Origin: Scalesia atractyloides
Lineage: Eukaryota; Streptophyta; Magnoliopsida; Asterales; Asteraceae
Reading direction: 5' to 3'
Assembly (NCBI GenBank): GCA_947069175.1
Contig: CAMTDV010000013.1
Span: 15,295,001 to 15,359,000 of the forward strand
DNA: 64,000 nucleotides
In this document: positions 1 to 10,719 of the stretch, in pieces
Position numbering within the stretch: the stretch's first letter is position 1
Layout of the letters: the number at the start of each line of letters is the position of its first letter
Notes under the pieces: generated by a model
Database searches by the model: none
The model's input: only the letters and a program-made list of their open reading frames with translations
Told to the model about the DNA's origin: nothing
Program-made: the position numbers and the translations under genes

Positions 1-170
1 TTTTGCGATTTTCAACAGTTTTTCAAAAACTAAATATATATTCCCGTATAATAATCGATTACGTATCGTTTAAAATTATTTTGGGCATTTAATTCGCAAC
101 GAAAATTTTGACTGACTGTTCGGTTGATAAACGGAGCGGGTTTGGTAAATCCGTTTTAACGGATGTTACA
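1..170 (-). repeat. Gypsy LTR, partial (cut by window start)
   Basis: Matches the last 170 bases of the complete LTRs at 6974-7143 and 13969-14139. It ends in ...gttaca directly before the polypurine tract, so it is the 3' LTR of the first unit on the minus strand. Confidence 0.85.
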
Positions 171-185
171 GTATCCCCTGCTTTT
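171..185 (-). other. Polypurine tract, gypsy unit 1
   Basis: On the minus strand this reads AAAAGCAGGGGATAC, directly against the LTR end. This is the expected place for the plus-strand priming site of an LTR retrotransposon. It helps fix the element's orientation and the LTR boundary. Confidence 0.7.
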
Positions 186-769
186 TAGAAATTTCGTCCC
201 GAAATTTAAATAATGATATATTTTGACTAAAAGGATGATGATGTTTAGTTTGACAGTTATATACTTAGAAAAATAAGGTTTAAGTTTTTGTTCGAGGCGG
301 TAACGTTCCTTGTAAGGGTTAAGTACCCTATTCAGGAATCGCTTTTTGTTGCCTACTGTATAAGTATCGATAAGCATAAATGATTTGCTAAAAATGATAT
401 CATGCACAAGAGTTTAGATACGTTTGGGAAAATTATGGTTATGTCCTAAGGCAAAACTTCTAACACTACAATCTTCTTGGAAACATAAATAAAACACAAC
501 AGCTGATATTTGAACGTAAATAAACACAACAGCTAATATTCAAACATGAATAAACACATCAGCAAATATTTGAACATGAATAAACACAACAGCAAATATT
601 TGAATCCACATTCTGATAGCATATATGTTTGAATGGTGGAAGTTCCTCTCTCGTTTGTTATGATGGAGAGGTTAGTTTATGTAGAAATGGAACACAATTC
701 AATCTCTTTAAATAACATGATGATATAAATGTAACACAAATTCCAACCAAGGCAATACTAAATCCTACG

Positions 770-2310
770 TGGAACTTCTCATAACCGCCTGATAATGCCT
801 CTGAATACTTATATATAGGAAGTACCAGCGGCGTATCCACCATATTCTTGCCAAATTTTCATTAGTTTTATCCACAAGTTATGATTGGTTACCAAGAAAC
901 TAATAAATCCTACATAGAACTTCTCATAACCGTCTGATAATGCCTCTGATCCTTTGACAAGAATACTTATATATAGGAAGTACCAGCGGCGTATCCACCA
1001 TATTCTTGTCAAATTTTCATTGGTTTTATCATTGAATTATGATTAGTCCTATAATTCTACAACCAATACAACAAACATAAAATACTGAAATGAAATATAT
1101 CTGTGCGATCAAGGCTCACTCGAACGGAGCCGATCGTATTGCATGCACTGAAAATGAAATGGATGTGCGCTCAAGGCTCAATCAAACGGAGCCGAACGTA
1201 TTGAATGTACTGAAATTGAAATTGTGTGCTCAAGGCTCAATCAAACGGAGCCGAGCGTATTGCATGTACTGAAAATGAATAACTTAACCACACAAACAGC
1301 CTATGCATGGAACCTCTCATAACCGCCTGATAATGCCTCCGATCATTTGACAAGAATACTTATATATAGGAAGTACCATCGGCGTATCCACCATATCCTT
1401 GTCAAATTTTCATTGACTTTATCCGCAAGTTATGGTTAGTTCGATGCGACTCTACTACAAACACCACAACCACAAGATACTGATAATGAAATTGTCTGTG
1501 CGCTCAAGGCTCAATCAAACGGAGCCGAACGTATTGAATGAAATTGTATGTGCGCTCAAGGCTCAATCAAACGGAGCCGAACGTATTGAATGTACTGAAA
1601 TTGAACAACTTAATCTAAACAACCATCACACAATCAGCCTATGCATGGAACCTCTCATAACCGCCTGATAATGCCTCCGATCATTTGACAAGAATACTTA
1701 TATATAGGAAGTACCATCGGCGTATCCACCATATCCTTGTCAAATTTTCATTGACTTTATCCGCAAGTTATGGTTAGTTCGATGCGACTCTACTACAAAC
1801 ACCACAACCACAAGATACTGATAATGGAATTGTATGTGCGCTCAAGGCTCAATCGAACGGAGCCGAACGTATTGCATGAACTGGAAATGTAAATTGAAAT
1901 GTGCGCTCAAGGCTCAATCAAACGGAGCCGAACGTATTGCATGAACTGGAAATGTAAATTGAAATATGCGCTCAAGGCTCAATCAAACGAAGCCGAACGT
2001 ATTGCATGTATTGAAATGTAAAATGAAATAACCGATCAAGGCTCAAACAAACGGAGCCGATCGTGCGGGCACGCCCTGATCAACCGCATAATAAAATGGG
2101 GATCAAACTCAACCTCGATGGATGGGGAGCTACGGCCTCGGAAAATGCATATACTGAAAACAATATATAATATACAATAATTACTCTAGCAGTCCACACA
2201 TGGAACCTCTCATAACCGCCAGATAATGCTTCTGATCCTTTGACAAGAATACTTATATATAGGAAGTACCATCGGCGTATCCACCGTATTCTCGTCAAAG
2301 TTTCATTGGC
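770..2310. repeat. Two interleaved hairpin repeat families, gypsy unit 1
   Basis: Non-coding 3' internal region. Family one has nine copies of a ~55-65 bp motif built around ggctc...gagcc (from about 1105 to 2060). The outer copies extend the stem with gatc/gatc. Family two has about five copies of a longer block (near 770, 913, 1309, 1648, 2205) containing tttgacaagaata and, about 35 bases on, its inverted match (a perfect 13-bp stem at 953-965/1001-1013). The short reading frames here are by-products of the repeats. Confidence 0.8.
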
Positions 2311-2359
2311 TTTATCCTTAAGTTATGTTCGGTTCTATGTGATAAAGATAAACATAAAA

Positions 2360-3745
2360 CTAAACGATAGGAGTTGAATCTGGATCTTCGGCGAAGAGGA
2401 CTAGCTGAGTATCTTCGTTTGGGCCGTCATTATCTTCGACAGGATTGGCGTTGATATTGAAGACTCTTCCTCTTGCTGGTGGCATAGTGTTTGGGTTTTC
2501 TTGGTTTACTTGGTTAACTGGGTTTGATTGGGCTTGAGTGTTGATAACGTTAACCAATTGAGGGCATGTGTTTCTAAAGTGGGTAGGGTCGCCACAATTG
2601 AAACAAGCTCGAGTATATGGGAACACGGGGTATTGGGGTTGATAATAAGTTTGGGTCATGTTTTGAGTAGGGGAAAAGGTTTGGTTTTGAAAAGTGCGAC
2701 AAACATTGCTCAAATGACCATAGCGTCCACAAGTTGCACATAGACGACAAGGTAGGGTATGGGGATGGTGATAAAAACAGTTGTTGCATCGAGGGTGAGG
2801 TCCAAGATATGGTTTCTTATCTGGGTAAGCTGAGTTGGGTGCCACTTGGGTGATTGGGATAGCTCGGATGGGTATAGCGTGTAAAACTGGTTGATTCCGT
2901 TGGGTAGCAGCGAAAAGTCGCCCGACTCTTCTTCTCTTAGGATTGGGTTGAGAAGGGGATTCGGTTTGAGTGGAGTCGGAGGTTTCAGTCGATTCTTTAT
3001 CCTTCTTCTTCTCCTCCTTGAAGTCTTTGTTTCGGATTCGGTTCTCGGTGAGCTCTGTTGCTAGCTCCATTGCTGCTTCCAAAGTTGCAGGCTTGGTACT
3101 TATCACAGGGTCTTGAATCTTTGACGGAAGACCACGAATGTAGTGCTCGATCAAACGGTAGAGGGGAGTGAACATGTTGGGAACCATTTGATGTAACTCG
3201 AGGAATCTTTTGTTGTAGGTGGTGTGGTCTCCTTCCACTTGCTTCAATGAGTAAAATTCATCTTCTAACTTCTTGATTTCGCTCCTTGGGCAAAATTGTC
3301 TGGTCATGATTTCCTTCAATTCGTTCCAAGTTAAGGACATAGCATCTTCCACACCTCGTTTGGCCTTCTCTGTGTTCCACCAAGTAAGTGCTATCCCATA
3401 TAATCGACCGGTAGCATATCGCACTTTGCGATCGTCAGGGCAATCGCAATTTAGAAATGTGTTCTCCATTTCTTCAAACCAATGGAGGAGAGCGGTGACG
3501 CCTTCAGTCCCTTTGTATTTCGGAGGGTCGCATGATTTGAAATGCTTGTAGGTGCATTTAGTGGTATTTGGGGGAGAGTTGAAAATGTTTTGGTTTGCTT
3601 GATTGACAGGATTATCGGTAAGTGCTTGTTGAACTTGGATTACAATATTGGGTATTACGGCTGCCATTTGTTGAGCGATTAAGGCAACCATGCGTTCGCG
3701 GGCTTTTCTTGCTCTCGTCTTCCTACGGGCGAGGTTAGAAGACAT
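2360..3745 (-). CDS. Retrotransposon Gag polyprotein (unit 1)
   Basis: An intact 461-codon frame on the minus strand. It encodes a structural Gag that should form the cytoplasmic virus-like particle and bind the element RNA. An N-terminal basic stretch (residues ~6-17) is followed by the retrotransposon Gag core (~residues 60-240, with motifs such as ALLHWFEEME, ALTWWNT, FLELHQMVP and YIRGLP), a Lys/Glu-rich linker (~245-275), and two CCHC-type zinc knuckles (about residues 333-350, CRLCATCGRYGHLSNVC, and 380-396, CFNCGDPTHFRNTC). The tail is Asn/Pro-rich. No pol frame follows; the stop is followed by the repeat region. The protein is identical in the second unit. The start is the first Met after the leader, reading MSSNLARRKTR. 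Confidence 0.88.
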   Translation of the reverse strand: MSSNLARRKTRARKARERMVALIAQQMAAVIPNIVIQVQQALTDNPVNQANQNIFNSPPNTTKCTYKHFKSCDPPKYKGTEGVTALLHWFEEMENTFLNCDCPDDRKVRYATGRLYGIALTWWNTEKAKRGVEDAMSLTWNELKEIMTRQFCPRSEIKKLEDEFYSLKQVEGDHTTYNKRFLELHQMVPNMFTPLYRLIEHYIRGLPSKIQDPVISTKPATLEAAMELATELTENRIRNKDFKEEKKKDKESTETSDSTQTESPSQPNPKRRRVGRLFAATQRNQPVLHAIPIRAIPITQVAPNSAYPDKKPYLGPHPRCNNCFYHHPHTLPCRLCATCGRYGHLSNVCRTFQNQTFSPTQNMTQTYYQPQYPVFPYTRACFNCGDPTHFRNTCPQLVNVINTQAQSNPVNQVNQENPNTMPPARGRVFNINANPVEDNDGPNEDTQLVLFAEDPDSTPIV

Positions 3746-4524
3746 CTACAAGGAATACATGACAAGAGTATGAGTTGGATGCTTTTGGGATCATGGGTCG
3801 CATTAGGAATGAACATTCATAAAATAATTATAGAAAAATACTACATCCATAGGATGTCTTGGGCTTTGCTCGCTGTTAGGCCCTACATGCCGCCATACTT
3901 TACCTGTGTAATCATGTGGGCCCCCATGAATACCGGTTTTTCATATGGTTCGCACGGGTTTGCCAGGTTGCGTACACAAAAACCCGGAGAAAATCGAGAA
4001 ATATGTATACAACGTGTGATATTCGGAATGTGTCCAGGTGTGGACACGGTGACACCTCAAAGTAGGGTTAGTTCGAACGACGTTTGGTGTGGCATGCTTT
4101 GGCCTAATAGGTCCTTCGTACTCTCATCGTTGGTCCCCAGGTAGGCAAACTGGTCCATTATATTGGATTTATACGAATGCCAGCCTAGACAGGACGTTCC
4201 GACTACCGGTACTTGTACCCTTCCAGTTACTACATGCCCGTCGCAGAACTTACTTTGATGAGATTTGAAAATTGCACAAAATATTTGGATAATGAGAATA
4301 TGAAAATAAATTGAATACATGAACATCGATATATGTATAATGAATATGTATATATGTATAATGAATATGTATATAAGCATGTATGTTTGACTATAAATGT
4401 AAACAAATATGAAACAAATAAATGTCACAAGTTTGTATGTAACCACCTAATCAATTAAAATTTAGGCAGACTATAGTATAGGCTCTAAGGGTCTAATAAC
4501 CTATCCTATATCCCTATAGTCATG
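3746..4524 (-). other. 5' leader of gypsy unit 1
   Basis: About 780 bases between the primer-binding site and the gag start, with no convincing reading frame on the element's strand. It contains an A/T-rich stretch of repeated atgtatata/gaatatg (4310-4400). Open frames on either strand here are short and have no recognisable motif. Confidence 0.55.
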
Positions 4525-4536
4525 GCTCTGATACCA
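4525..4536 (-). other. Primer-binding site (initiator tRNA-Met type)
   Basis: Minus strand TGGTATCAGAGC, three bases from the LTR edge. It is complementary to the 3' end of plant initiator tRNA-Met, the usual primer of many plant LTR elements. Confidence 0.85.
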
Positions 4537-5607
4537 ATCTGTCACACCCCGACCCGCAGCGGAAAAGGTGATCGGGGCATGATTGGGTTATCATCAAAGC
4601 TCATGACATTTATTAAGCGTTTCATATTCATTAATACAAATTAAATGGAAATTTACAATAAATGTTACAACATGATCTATCTAACAATCTAAACTTCTTT
4701 GTTCTCTTCTAAGGCATATCCTATGTTTTCCTTGCTTCAACCTGTTCACCTGTATCATGTGTAAAAAGGTTTTTGGATCAACATAATGTTGGCGAGTGAA
4801 TCCTATGGAAAACATTTGAACAAATTTATTTAAATTGATTATGAAATATGTGCACAACCAAACATGAGTAAAAATAGATGTAACTTAATCAACAATCATA
4901 AGATGTTAAATGAAACACACATGAACAATAGTGGAACAATTAGAGGCACGCGATGCTCAACTCGTCTCTCACGAGGAACTGAGGGGCCTGATGAATGATT
5001 TGCATAACATGATAATATGAATGACACAACTACAAACAATATAAACCCAATGATACACACATGAACAATAATGAATTTGATTTGAAGCACGCGTTGTTCA
5101 ACTCGTCTCCCACGAGGAACTGATGAGCTTAATGTATGAGTTTCATATAACTTGACAAAAGGCAATAAGTAAATCACAACAATAAAAACAATCTAAGTTT
5201 AGGTCATGATGTGGTATGGCACAAGTTTAAATAAATAAATTAATTATTTTCATAACACATGACACACCCCAAAACGTGTAATTTAAAAGGGGAAGTTGTA
5301 AGATTCACTCACAGTGGGTGCGTTCGGTTGATGACGTTGAATGCACGCGAAGTGGTTTTAACCACGAGTGAGATTTAACCTAGATAAATCGCATTATGGT
5401 TTGGTAAGTAAACGGATTTTATTAAACTATTTTAGTAGGATTGTTGAGTGTATTTTTGTGAGTTTGAGGCTATTTTCTAACCTTAAAAATGTTATTTTTA
5501 ATTGATTTTTAATTAAAATAATTAAATAAAAATAATAAAAAAATTTGATTTTTTTCTGACCGTTGACCGTTTGACCTGACCGTTGACCGGTTCGATTCGG
5601 AATACCA

Positions 5608-5680
5608 GTGCGCTGAGTGAGGCTCGAACCCGAGACCTCCCGTACGCGTGCACGCAGCTCTACCAACTGAGCTACGTGTC
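5608..5680 (-). other. tRNA-like module 1 in gypsy LTR
   Basis: On the minus strand it begins GACACGTAGCTCAGTTGG, containing a consensus Pol III A box (TAGCTCAGTTGG) and D-arm (GCTC...GAGC). About 40 bases on is a B box (GGTTCGAGCC). The length of 73 nt fits a tRNA, but the anticodon arm does not fold well and the T stem is only partly paired, so it is not scored as a functional tRNA. Confidence 0.6.
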
Positions 5681-5773
5681 TAACCCGTTATAAATCTGAT
5701 TTTAATTATATATATATATTAATTAGTTTAAACCGAAAATCATTTTATTTTAAAAACAGTTTTAAGCGAATCG

Positions 5774-5853
5774 GACATACACTCCACAGGTCTCGAACCC
5801 GGGACCTGTGGTTTAATCTAACACACAGTCCACCGCTGGACTGTGTGTTTAAC
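5774..5853 (-). other. tRNA-like module 2 in gypsy LTR
   Basis: The minus strand has a B box (GGGTTCGAGACC) in the loop of a 9-bp stem (ccacaggtc/gacctgtgg). Upstream is a 12-bp perfect hairpin (5821-5848) whose centre, CCAGCGGTGG, resembles a D-arm/A box. No full cloverleaf. Confidence 0.5.
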
Positions 5854-5940
5854 ATGTTATATAATTCGATTTTTATTATACTTAAATACAAATTATTTGT
5901 TTCCTTTTCTGCCTTATTTAAAAAGACTAGATAATTGTCC

Positions 5941-6022
5941 GAGTCGGTGCAGAAGACCGGACCCGAACTCGTGACCAGTGATATAAACAAACACACAGTC
6001 CACCGCTGGACTGTGTGTCTAA
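5941..6022 (-). other. tRNA-like module 3 in gypsy LTR
   Basis: Same design as module 2: the 12-bp acacacagtcca hairpin (5991-6018), then a B-box-like GAGTTCGGGTCC on the minus strand. The B box departs from consensus, so this is the weakest of the five. Confidence 0.45.
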
Positions 6023-6111
6023 CTTGGTTATTATTCCGGTTATCAATATACTTAACATATACCAGTGACGACTCCGGTTCAGTTTAACAAAAAAATGATT
6101 TTTATTAAGGC

Positions 6112-6192
6112 AGCGTGTGTGAGACGGGATTCGAACTCGAGACCTTTGCGATCTATGTGCACACAGTCCACCGCTGGACTGTGTGTCTAACC
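6112..6192 (-). other. tRNA-like module 4 in gypsy LTR
   Basis: Hairpin at 6159-6186 (11 bp) and a good B box (GAGTTCGAATCC) on the minus strand. Together with modules 2 and 3 it forms a diverged tandem series inside the LTR. Confidence 0.5.
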
Positions 6193-6880
6193 CGAGTAAT
6201 ATCCTGATTTTAATTATACTTATACGTTATAGCGGTCATCGTCTTCCTCGTCAAGTTAGAACCAGAAATCGGAAATCGACTGGTTCAAGGTTTTTATCAG
6301 TTTATTAATGTGTTTCAGTTCATTACGGTGAGATAAATGAGAAAAGAAAAAGAAATTGGGCGGAGAGGTATACCGACTGGACTCTCTGTTTTCCGGCAGA
6401 AACTCCGGCGACAGAATTCACCTCCGGCGACGTGTTCCTTGTAGCAGCGAGTCTCCAGGAAGCTTACAAAGGGTGTGGGTATCCCCGGTATAAGCTCAGA
6501 GGCTCAGGGATGGAGAAACCGGTTTTCCGGCGATGAGCAGGGAAATTCCGGCGAGTGGAATTACGCCGAGAAAAGGTGTGTTTTTGAGCGAAAAGGTTTG
6601 CGGTCGGTTGTGGGTGAATTTATAATGCAGAACGTTGAAGCACCTGGTCTGATTTCCGACTGTAATCATAAATCATAAAACTCCGGCGGTTATGGTTTGG
6701 TCGCGGACTTCAAACATCGGTTATAACCGATGTCTGGTTAATGGTTTACGTTATAACGTAAATTGTAGTTAAGACTCGCTAGATTTCCGGGATTCCGACG
6801 ACTGAACTGTTTGGGCGCCGGTTTTGAATTCGTAACGTCCCTTTATGAATTAAATGATTCTATTATTTATCAAACAGAAC

Positions 6881-6966
6881 AAGTGGCGCAGTGGTTTGTG
6901 TGATGTGCGATAAGGCTTGAACTGATTCGGTACAGACCCGGGTTCGAAACCCGGCAGAGTACTTTT
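6881..6966 (+). other. tRNA-like module 5 in gypsy LTR, with T-run
   Basis: The only plus-strand module. A box GTGGCGCAGTGG at 6883-6894, and a perfect T arm at 6938-6954 (ccggg, 7-nt loop ttcgaaa, cccgg). A TTTT run follows at 6963-6966, as a Pol III terminator would. The anticodon arm is not convincing. It is the best candidate here for a Pol III-transcribed unit. Confidence 0.55.
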
Positions 6967-7143
6967 ATTTTTATTTTGCGATTTTCAACAGTTTTTCAAA
7001 AACTAAATATATATTCCCGTATAATAATCGATTACGTATCGTTTAAAATTATTTTGGGCATTTAATTCGCAACGAAAATTTTGACTGACTGTTCGGTTGA
7101 TAAACGGAGCGGGTTTGGTAAATCCGTTTTAACGGATGTTACA

Positions 7144-7158
7144 GTATCCCCTGCTTTT
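7144..7158 (-). other. Polypurine tract, gypsy unit 2
   Basis: Same sequence and position relative to the LTR as at 171-185. Confidence 0.7.
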
Positions 7159-7742
7159 TAGAAATTTCGTCCCGAAATTTAAATAATGATATATTTTGAC
7201 TAAAAGGATGATGATGTTTAGTTTGACAGTTATATACTTAGAAAAATAAGGTTTAAGTTTTTGTTCGAGGCGGTAACGTTCCTTGTAAGGGTTAAGTACC
7301 CTATTCAGGAATCGCTTTTTGTTGCCTACTGTATAAGTATCGATAAGCATAAATGATTTGCTAAAAATGATATCATGCACAAGAGTTTAGATACGTTTGG
7401 GAAAATTATGGTTATGTCCTAAGGCAAAACTTCTAACACTACAATCTTCTTGGAAACATAAATAAAACACAACAGCTGATATTTGAACGTAAATAAACAC
7501 AACAGCTAATATTCAAACATGAATAAACACATCAGCAAATATTTGAACATGAATAAACACAACAGCAAATATTTGAATCCACATTCTGATAGCATATATG
7601 TTTGAATGGTGGAAGTTCCTCTCTCGTTTGTTATGATGGAGAGGTTAGTTTATGTAGAAATGGAACACAATTCAATCTCTTTAAATAACATGATGATATA
7701 AATGTAACACAAATTCCAACCAAGGCAATACTAAATCCTACG

Positions 7743-9284
7743 TGGAACTTCTCATAACCGCCTGATAATGCCTCTGAATACTTATATATAGGAAGTACCA
7801 GCGGCGTATCCACCATATTCTTGCCAAATTTTCATTAGTTTTATCCACAAGTTATGATTGGTTACCAAGAAACTAATAAATCCTACATAGAACTTCTCAT
7901 AACCGTCTGATAATGCCTCTGATCCTTTGACAAGAATACTTATATATAGGAAGTACCAGCGGCGTATCCACCATATTCTTGTCAAATTTTCATTGGTTTT
8001 ATCATTGAATTATGATTAGTCCTATAATTCTACAACCAATACAACAAACATAAAATACTGAAATGAAATATATCTGTGCGATCAAGGCTCACTCGAACGG
8101 AGCCGATCGTATTGCATGCACTGAAAATGAAATGGATGTGCGCTCAAGGCTCAATCAAACGGAGCCGAACGTATTGAATGTACTGAAATTGAAATTGTGT
8201 GCTCAAGGCTCAATCAAACGGAGCCGAGCGTATTGCATGTACTGAAAATGAATAACTTAACCACACAAACAGCCTATGCATGGAACCTCTCATAACCGCC
8301 TGATAATGCCTCCGATCATTTGACAAGAATACTTATATATAGGAAGTACCATCGGCGTATCCACCATATCCTTGTCAAATTTTCATTGACTTTATCCGCA
8401 AGTTATGGTTAGTTCGATGCGACTCTACTACAAACACCACAACCACAAGATACTGATAATGAAATTGTCTGTGCGCTCAAGGCTCAATCAAACGGAGCCG
8501 AACGTATTGAATGAAATTGTATGTGCGCTCAAGGCTCAATCAAACGGAGCCGAACGTATTGAATGTACTGAAATTGAACAACTTAATCTAAACAACCATC
8601 ACACAATCAGCCTATGCATGGAACCTCTCATAACCGCCTGATAATGCCTCCGATCATTTGACAAGAATACTTATATATAGGAAGTACCATCGGCGTATCC
8701 ACCATATCCTTGTCAAATTTTCATTGACTTTATCCGCAAGTTATGGTTAGTTCGATGCGACTCTACTACAAACACCACAACCACAAGATACTGATAATGG
8801 AATTGTATGTGCGCTCAAGGCTCAATCGAACGGAGCCGAACGTATTGCATGAACTGGAAATGTAAATTGAAATGTGCGCTCAAGGCTCAATCAAACGGAG
8901 CCGAACGTATTGCATGAACTGGAAATGTAAATTGAAATATGCGCTCAAGGCTCAATCAAACGAAGCCGAACGTATTGCATGTATTGAAATGTAAAATGAA
9001 ATAACCGATCAAGGCTCAAACAAACGGAGCCGATCGTGCGGGCACGCCCTGATCAACCGCATAATAAAATGGGGATCAAACTCAACCTCGATGGATGGGG
9101 AGCTACGGCCTCGGAAAATGCATATACTGAAAACAATATATAATATAACAATAATTACTCTAGCAGTCCACACATGGAACTCTCCATAACCGCCAGATAA
9201 TGCTTCTGATCCTTTGACAAGAATACTTATATATAGGGAGTACCATCGGCGTATCCACCGTATTCTCGTCAAAGTTTCATTGGC
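7743..9284. repeat. Two interleaved hairpin repeat families, gypsy unit 2
   Basis: Copy of 770-2310 with the same number and order of repeats. Near 9147 there is one extra base, and near 9179 and 9238 a few substitutions. Confidence 0.8.
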
Positions 9285-9333
9285 TTTATCCTTAAGTTAT
9301 GTTCGGTTCTATGTGATAAAGATAAACATAAAA

Positions 9334-10719
9334 CTAAACGATAGGAGTTGAATCTGGATCTTCGGCGAAGAGGACTAGCTGAGTATCTTCGTTTGGGCCG
9401 TCATTATCTTCGACAGGATTGGCGTTGATATTGAAGACTCTTCCTCTTGCTGGTGGCATAGTGTTTGGGTTTTCTTGGTTTACTTGGTTAACTGGGTTTG
9501 ATTGGGCTTGAGTGTTGATAACGTTAACCAATTGAGGGCATGTGTTTCTAAAGTGGGTAGGGTCGCCACAATTGAAACAAGCTCGAGTATATGGGAACAC
9601 GGGGTATTGGGGTTGATAATAAGTTTGGGTCATGTTTTGAGTAGGGGAAAAGGTTTGGTTTTGAAAAGTGCGACAAACATTGCTCAAATGACCATAGCGT
9701 CCACAAGTTGCACATAGACGACAAGGTAGGGTATGGGGATGGTGATAAAAACAGTTGTTGCATCGAGGGTGAGGTCCAAGATATGGTTTCTTATCTGGGT
9801 AAGCTGAGTTGGGTGCCACTTGGGTGATTGGGATAGCTCGGATGGGTATAGCGTGTAAAACTGGTTGATTCCGTTGGGTAGCAGCGAAAAGTCGCCCGAC
9901 TCTTCTTCTCTTAGGATTGGGTTGAGAAGGGGATTCGGTTTGAGTGGAGTCGGAGGTTTCAGTCGATTCTTTATCCTTCTTCTTCTCCTCCTTGAAGTCT
10001 TTGTTTCGGATTCGGTTCTCGGTGAGCTCTGTTGCTAGCTCCATTGCTGCTTCCAAAGTTGCAGGCTTGGTACTTATCACAGGGTCTTGAATCTTTGACG
10101 GAAGACCACGAATGTAGTGCTCGATCAAACGGTAGAGGGGAGTGAACATGTTGGGAACCATTTGATGTAACTCGAGGAATCTTTTGTTGTAGGTGGTGTG
10201 GTCTCCTTCCACTTGCTTCAATGAGTAAAATTCATCTTCTAACTTCTTGATTTCGCTCCTTGGGCAAAATTGTCTGGTCATGATTTCCTTCAATTCGTTC
10301 CAAGTTAAGGACATAGCATCTTCCACACCTCGTTTGGCCTTCTCTGTGTTCCACCAAGTAAGTGCTATCCCATATAATCGACCGGTAGCATATCGCACTT
10401 TGCGATCGTCAGGGCAATCGCAATTTAGAAATGTGTTCTCCATTTCTTCAAACCAATGGAGGAGAGCGGTGACGCCTTCAGTCCCTTTGTATTTCGGAGG
10501 GTCGCATGATTTGAAATGCTTGTAGGTGCATTTAGTGGTATTTGGGGGAGAGTTGAAAATGTTTTGGTTTGCTTGATTGACAGGATTATCGGTAAGTGCT
10601 TGTTGAACTTGGATTACAATATTGGGTATTACGGCTGCCATTTGTTGAGCGATTAAGGCAACCATGCGTTCGCGGGCTTTTCTTGCTCTCGTCTTCCTAC
10701 GGGCGAGGTTAGAAGACAT
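9334..10719 (-). CDS. Retrotransposon Gag polyprotein (unit 2)
   Basis: The translated 461-residue Gag is identical to that of unit 1 (2360-3745): Gag core, basic/acidic linker, two CCHC zinc knuckles, no pol downstream. Identity is expected if the duplication is recent. The frame being kept in a gag-only element suggests Gag itself is still useful to the element, for example to package its RNA. Start chosen as for unit 1. Confidence 0.88.
   Translation of the reverse strand: MSSNLARRKTRARKARERMVALIAQQMAAVIPNIVIQVQQALTDNPVNQANQNIFNSPPNTTKCTYKHFKSCDPPKYKGTEGVTALLHWFEEMENTFLNCDCPDDRKVRYATGRLYGIALTWWNTEKAKRGVEDAMSLTWNELKEIMTRQFCPRSEIKKLEDEFYSLKQVEGDHTTYNKRFLELHQMVPNMFTPLYRLIEHYIRGLPSKIQDPVISTKPATLEAAMELATELTENRIRNKDFKEEKKKDKESTETSDSTQTESPSQPNPKRRRVGRLFAATQRNQPVLHAIPIRAIPITQVAPNSAYPDKKPYLGPHPRCNNCFYHHPHTLPCRLCATCGRYGHLSNVCRTFQNQTFSPTQNMTQTYYQPQYPVFPYTRACFNCGDPTHFRNTCPQLVNVINTQAQSNPVNQVNQENPNTMPPARGRVFNINANPVEDNDGPNEDTQLVLFAEDPDSTPIV

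Larger units (their letters stand above)
4540..7143 (-). repeat. Gypsy LTR, complete (shared middle LTR, 2604 bp)
   Basis: Starts TGTCACACCC and ends GATGTTACA on the plus strand. It is bounded by a primer site at its left and a polypurine tract at its right, as expected for a minus-strand element. It serves as 5' LTR of unit 1 and 3' LTR of unit 2. It carries five tRNA-like modules between 5608 and 6966, and three copies of a 12-bp hairpin. Its length is unusual for an element with such a small coding capacity. Confidence 0.85.

Noticed and set aside
156..407. 83-codon frame in gypsy 3' region (also 7129-7380)
   Set aside because: Identical only because the unit is duplicated. No motif, A/T-rich, next to the purine tract.
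1100..2070. Regular repeats with spacers resembling a CRISPR array
   Set aside because: The spacers are also repeated, the unit lengths vary, and the context is a plant retrotransposon.
5608..5680. Functional tRNA gene in the LTR
   Set aside because: A and B boxes are good, but no anticodon stem forms and the T stem is only partly paired, so it is listed as tRNA-like.
4896..5996. Three frames of 79-93 codons inside the LTR
   Set aside because: They run through tRNA-like modules and A/T-rich DNA. One changes length by a repeat indel between copies.
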